A stretch of 64,000 bases of DNA from Candidatus Ornithobacterium hominis (lineage in GTDB: Bacteria; Bacteroidota; Bacteroidia; Flavobacteriales; Weeksellaceae): positions 1,054,001 to 1,118,000 of the forward strand of contig NZ_OX579588.1 in NCBI RefSeq assembly GCF_951229915.1. The letters run 5' to 3'. The notes under the pieces are model-generated. The model was not told where the DNA came from. It ran no database searches and saw only the letters and a program-made list of their open reading frames with translations. Both the position numbers and the translations under genes were made by a program. This document shows positions 63,464 to 64,000 of this stretch, piece by piece (positions within the stretch are counted from its first letter, which is position 1; each line of letters opens with the position of its first letter).

Positions 63464-64000
63464 TTAGTCATTAAAAACCCAAATGGCTGGTAAAAGTGAA
63501 AAAGAAATTTTTTTGTAGCCATCTTTTTCAAAAAGAAGAGCGAAATTACCGTCCCAAGTTTGTGCTAAAGAAGAATATGCACTGGCTCCAGGGTAGATAA
63601 TTTTGCCTTCAGACCAGCTTTTACCTTGATTTGTACTGTATTTAATACCTAAATTTTTTCGGTCTTTTTGGTCATGTAAATTAGCAAATACCAAAGCCTT
63701 ACCTTGAAAATCGTATAACATCATAGCTCCGTTACACGTTGGGTCTATCAAGTCATTTTTAACTTCATTTGAAATTAATTTCCCCTCTGGGTTAAATACA
63801 TAAATTTTTCTCGCTCCTAAATCTCTCACTCGCGAATTTAAAAGAATATTCCCATTCGGTAAGGCTGTAATGTTAGTCTCATCAGCAGGAGCTACAGGCC
63901 CTGCAAACCTCTCCCAAGTTTTGCCGTGATTTTTGCTGGTAAAAACAAATACGCCTTCTTCTAAAGTCACTAAAGTCTGATAAATATTCCCGGCATTATC
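63464..64000 (-). CDS. Sialidase (exo-alpha-sialidase), C-terminal part, cut by window edge
   Basis: The frame is open to 64000, giving about 178 C-terminal residues. Seen: Asp-box repeats SKNHGKTWE and STNQGKSWSE (S-x-N/D-x-G-x-x-W), an ITALPNGNILLNSRVRD block with an active-site Arg, RKNLGIKYS, and EKDGYKKISF near the end. It would release terminal sialic acids from host glycans. The start, signal sequence and first Arg triad member are outside. It lies beyond the mobile remnant on the minus strand. Confidence 0.85.
   Translation of the reverse strand, partial: DNAGNIYQTLVTLEEGVFVFTSKNHGKTWERFAGPVAPADETNITALPNGNILLNSRVRDLGARKIYVFNPEGKLISNEVKNDLIDPTCNGAMMLYDFQGKALVFANLHDQKDRKNLGIKYSTNQGKSWSEGKIIYPGASAYSSLAQTWDGNFALLFEKDGYKKISFSLLPAIWVFND

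Noticed and set aside
1..64000. tRNA, rRNA, tmRNA or known riboswitch
   Set aside because: No cloverleaf-like segments with TTC-loop and acceptor pairing, no rRNA signatures and no recognisable aptamer core were seen by eye; a covariance-model scan would be decisive.

Overview
The window is low-GC DNA from a member of the Bacteroidota, most likely order Flavobacteriales. The grounds are gldF and gldG, a SusC/SusD pair, GLPGLI and HYC_CC_PP proteins, a fused CcsB-CcsA, a TamB-like giant protein, and TAnnTTTG promoter boxes with little Shine-Dalgarno signal. I do not call a genus. No rRNA, tRNA or CRISPR array was seen.

Layout. (1) 1-8947, minus strand: a defence island with a PLD-like/SNF2 helicase, an AlbA_2/RecG-like ATP-binding protein, a DUF4391 protein, a type III Mod methyltransferase and a Res subunit cut by the window edge. 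(2) 8948-9903: gene-free DNA with back-to-back promoter boxes. (3) 9904-43976: core genes for cell-wall and peptide turnover (M15 peptidase, pepT), HMG-CoA lyase, a SurA chaperone triad, ccsBA, prmC, pcm, mutS2, dps, a GT39 enzyme, phoH, hemJ, gldFG, an Lrp regulator, tamB, tsaD, rsmE, pdxH, yqgE, a degenerate class IV aminotransferase and a TlpA-like thioredoxin. (4) 44209-49122: a SusC/SusD operon preceded by a promoter, a 23-residue Met-rich leader ORF and an intrinsic terminator, which looks like transcription attenuation. (5) 49163-52254: a decayed array of polymorphic-toxin C-terminal modules and immunity genes between two copies of a 251-253 bp direct repeat. (6) 52141-54082: a double-GLPGLI secreted protein, a small Cys-rich secreted protein and a second Met-rich leader ORF. 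(7) 54511-63006: a mobile-element remnant bounded by 117 bp imperfect direct repeats. It holds a truncated rteC, a tripartite RND efflux operon with two Cys-rich metal-type accessory proteins, a 5'-truncated DUF417 gene and orphan N-terminal fragments. (8) 63464-64000: the C-terminal part of a sialidase.

The most striking large-scale signal is a 19-bp interrupted palindrome, consensus TTTTTTAAG(G/C)CTTAAAAAA. I listed 39 copies between 9.9 and 52.1 kb, inside genes as well as between them. No copy with A/T-rich arms on both sides is visible in the defence island, and none after 52.1 kb. The word therefore seems to belong to the resident genome and to mark where foreign DNA starts and ends. 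The other main find is the toxin array, where each displaced module begins after a shared boundary motif and successive modules are progressively more broken.
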